This document shows positions 23,150-23,710 of a DNA stretch of 23,710 nt, piece after piece (the stretch's first letter is position 1; every line of letters starts with the position of its first letter). The DNA lies in the IMG/VR virus record IMGVR_UViG_3300021960_000515, positions 1-23,710 of that record. One strand, written 5' to 3'. The notes under the pieces were generated by a model, which made no database searches, was not told the origin of the DNA, and was given only the letters and a program-made list of their open reading frames with translations. The DNA is from a virus. A program made the position numbers and the translations under genes.

Positions 23150-23544
23150 TGCCTGAAATAAACGACAACACGACCATAGAGATTCCGATTCGGAACCTAG
23201 TGGCCATTATTGCTGGCGTAGTAGTCGCCGTTTTTGCGTATACCGAAGTGACTAACCGTATCAGCGTCCTAGAGCGCCAGATAACGATCCTTGAAGTAGA
23301 TCTGAAGATGAACTCAGAGTTCCGTGTAAAGTGGCCTAGAGGTGAGTTAGGAGCGTTACCTGATGACCTATTGCAGAACAGCCAGATTTCTGCGCTGGAG
23401 AAGGTTGTAGACCTAAACACTGAGTTTAGGAACAACTGGGCACCTCCCGAAGAAGTACAAGAGTCAATAAGAACCAACCACGCACAAGAAATTAGGCTGG
23501 AATACCTAGAGAACGAAGTAGAGGAAATAAAAACAAACAAATGA
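23149..23544 (+). CDS. Membrane-anchored coiled-coil protein
   Basis: A 131-aa protein. After MPEINDNTTIEIPIRNLVAI comes a membrane span (about residues 16-33, LVAIIAGVVVAVFAYTEV), then coiled-coil sequence (RISVLERQITILEVDLKMNS), a conserved loop FRVKWPRGELGALPDDL, and a second helical section with its echo FRNNWAPPEE, ending in a charged helix EIRLEYLENEVEEIKTNK. The loop pattern E-F-R-x-x-W-x-x-x-E occurs twice, suggesting an internal duplication. Similar proteins, with the same N-D-N-T-T start and W-P-R-G-E-L-G loop, are common in marine phages without a known role; a spanin-like or holin-associated job is a guess. ATG 23149 is preferred to upstream TTG 23116 because it overlaps the previous stop as TAATG. 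Confidence 0.75.
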   Translation: MPEINDNTTIEIPIRNLVAIIAGVVVAVFAYTEVTNRISVLERQITILEVDLKMNSEFRVKWPRGELGALPDDLLQNSQISALEKVVDLNTEFRNNWAPPEEVQESIRTNHAQEIRLEYLENEVEEIKTNK

Positions 23545-23710
23545 AGGTTATTTTAATTATCATGATCGGGAGCTGGGTGTCTCCTGATCGGATAGAGTTT
23601 GACACCCTAGAACAGTGTGAAGTGGCGGCGGAAAAACTAAACTACGGCAAGATAGTAACGGCTTGCGAAATTGGAGAACAATATGCTGGAATACTTAGAG
23701 ATAGCGACAA
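23541..23710 (+). CDS. Small possibly exported protein, cut by the window end
   Basis: The start overlaps the previous stop (ATGA). The 56 visible residues are MKVILIIMIGSWVSPDRIEF, DTLEQCEVAAEKLNYGKIVT and ACEIGEQYAGILRDSD, and the frame is still open at the window edge. The first ten residues are hydrophobic, like a short membrane or signal segment. Two cysteines (residues 26 and 42) flank a helix (F-D-T-L-E-Q-C-x-x-A-x-x-L), a pattern seen in small exported phage proteins that form one disulfide. There is no lipobox. No close Shine-Dalgarno is visible, so translation is probably coupled to the upstream gene. Confidence 0.55.
   Translation, partial: MKVILIIMIGSWVSPDRIEFDTLEQCEVAAEKLNYGKIVTACEIGEQYAGILRDSD
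23683..23710 (+). CDS. Possible start of a further gene at the window edge
   Basis: An ATG at 23683 has GGAG at 23673-23676, six bases upstream, the best ribosome-binding site in the last 500 bases. It opens a frame different from the preceding small gene, reading MLEYLEIAT before the window ends. If real, it would overlap that gene by at least 28 nt, which is in keeping with the compact layout. Too short to identify. Confidence 0.35.

Noticed and set aside
23701-23710. Match of TAGCGACA between the window end and positions 28-35, considered as a terminal repeat or circular join.
   Set aside because: Eight bases are expected by chance in a window this size; no longer match extends from it.

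Overview
This window is the structural (late) half of a tailed double-stranded DNA phage with lambda-like morphology genes, that is, a siphovirus with a long, non-contractile tail. Every gene is on the + strand, packed head to tail with ATGA or TAATG stop/start overlaps. The order matches the lambda morphogenesis cluster almost gene for gene. The gene types (HK97-type protease fused to capsid, distal tail and hub proteins, YEEGSWTP-type fibre end, small genes also seen in marine viromes) point to an environmental, probably marine or aquatic, phage of a Gram-negative bacterium. The host cannot be named from the sequence. No integrase, repressor, tRNA or replication gene is present.

Layout. At 1-108 there is a short leader with a sigma70-like promoter. 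Packaging and head genes follow: small terminase (109-540), large terminase (401-2263), a gpW-like connector with an extra N-terminal domain (2265-2855), portal (2855-4330), and one long ORF that fuses an N-terminal domain, a prohead protease and the major capsid protein (4314-6656). A very stable UUCG hairpin follows the capsid gene. Head-completion and tail genes come next: a 59-aa protein (6700-6879), gpFII-like (6876-7220), gpU-like tail terminator (7220-7666), a 58-aa protein (7677-7853), tail tube (7853-8242), a gpG/gpGT-like chaperone pair made by a predicted -1 frameshift (8244-8767), and tape measure (8721-11270). The tail tip follows: distal tail protein (11270-12037), hub-associated protein (12034-12654), DUF6950/gpK-like NlpC-fold protein (12651-13046), a 2013-aa gpJ-like hub/central fibre ending in an S74 auto-chaperone (13031-19072), and a second fibre built of repeats (19108-21936). 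After the fibres come three small conserved proteins of unknown function and then three consecutive single-membrane-span proteins (22824-23544), a probable holin/lysis-accessory block. The window ends inside one or two further small genes.

How it works together. Terminase feeds DNA through the portal into a shell assembled from the fused protease-capsid product. gpW-like, gpFII-like and gpU-like proteins close the head-tail joint. The tube polymerises on the tape measure with help from the G/GT chaperones, and the tip and fibres recognise the host. The most rewarding signals are the complete frameshift cassette (slippery heptamer, 6-nt spacer, nested stem-loop), the three-part protease-capsid fusion with ribosome-binding-site-like sequences exactly at the domain joints, the out-of-frame terS/terL overlap, and the intragenic repeats in both fibre genes. 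I did not find an unmistakably new biological system. The novelty lies in gene fusions, decoding and repeat architecture.
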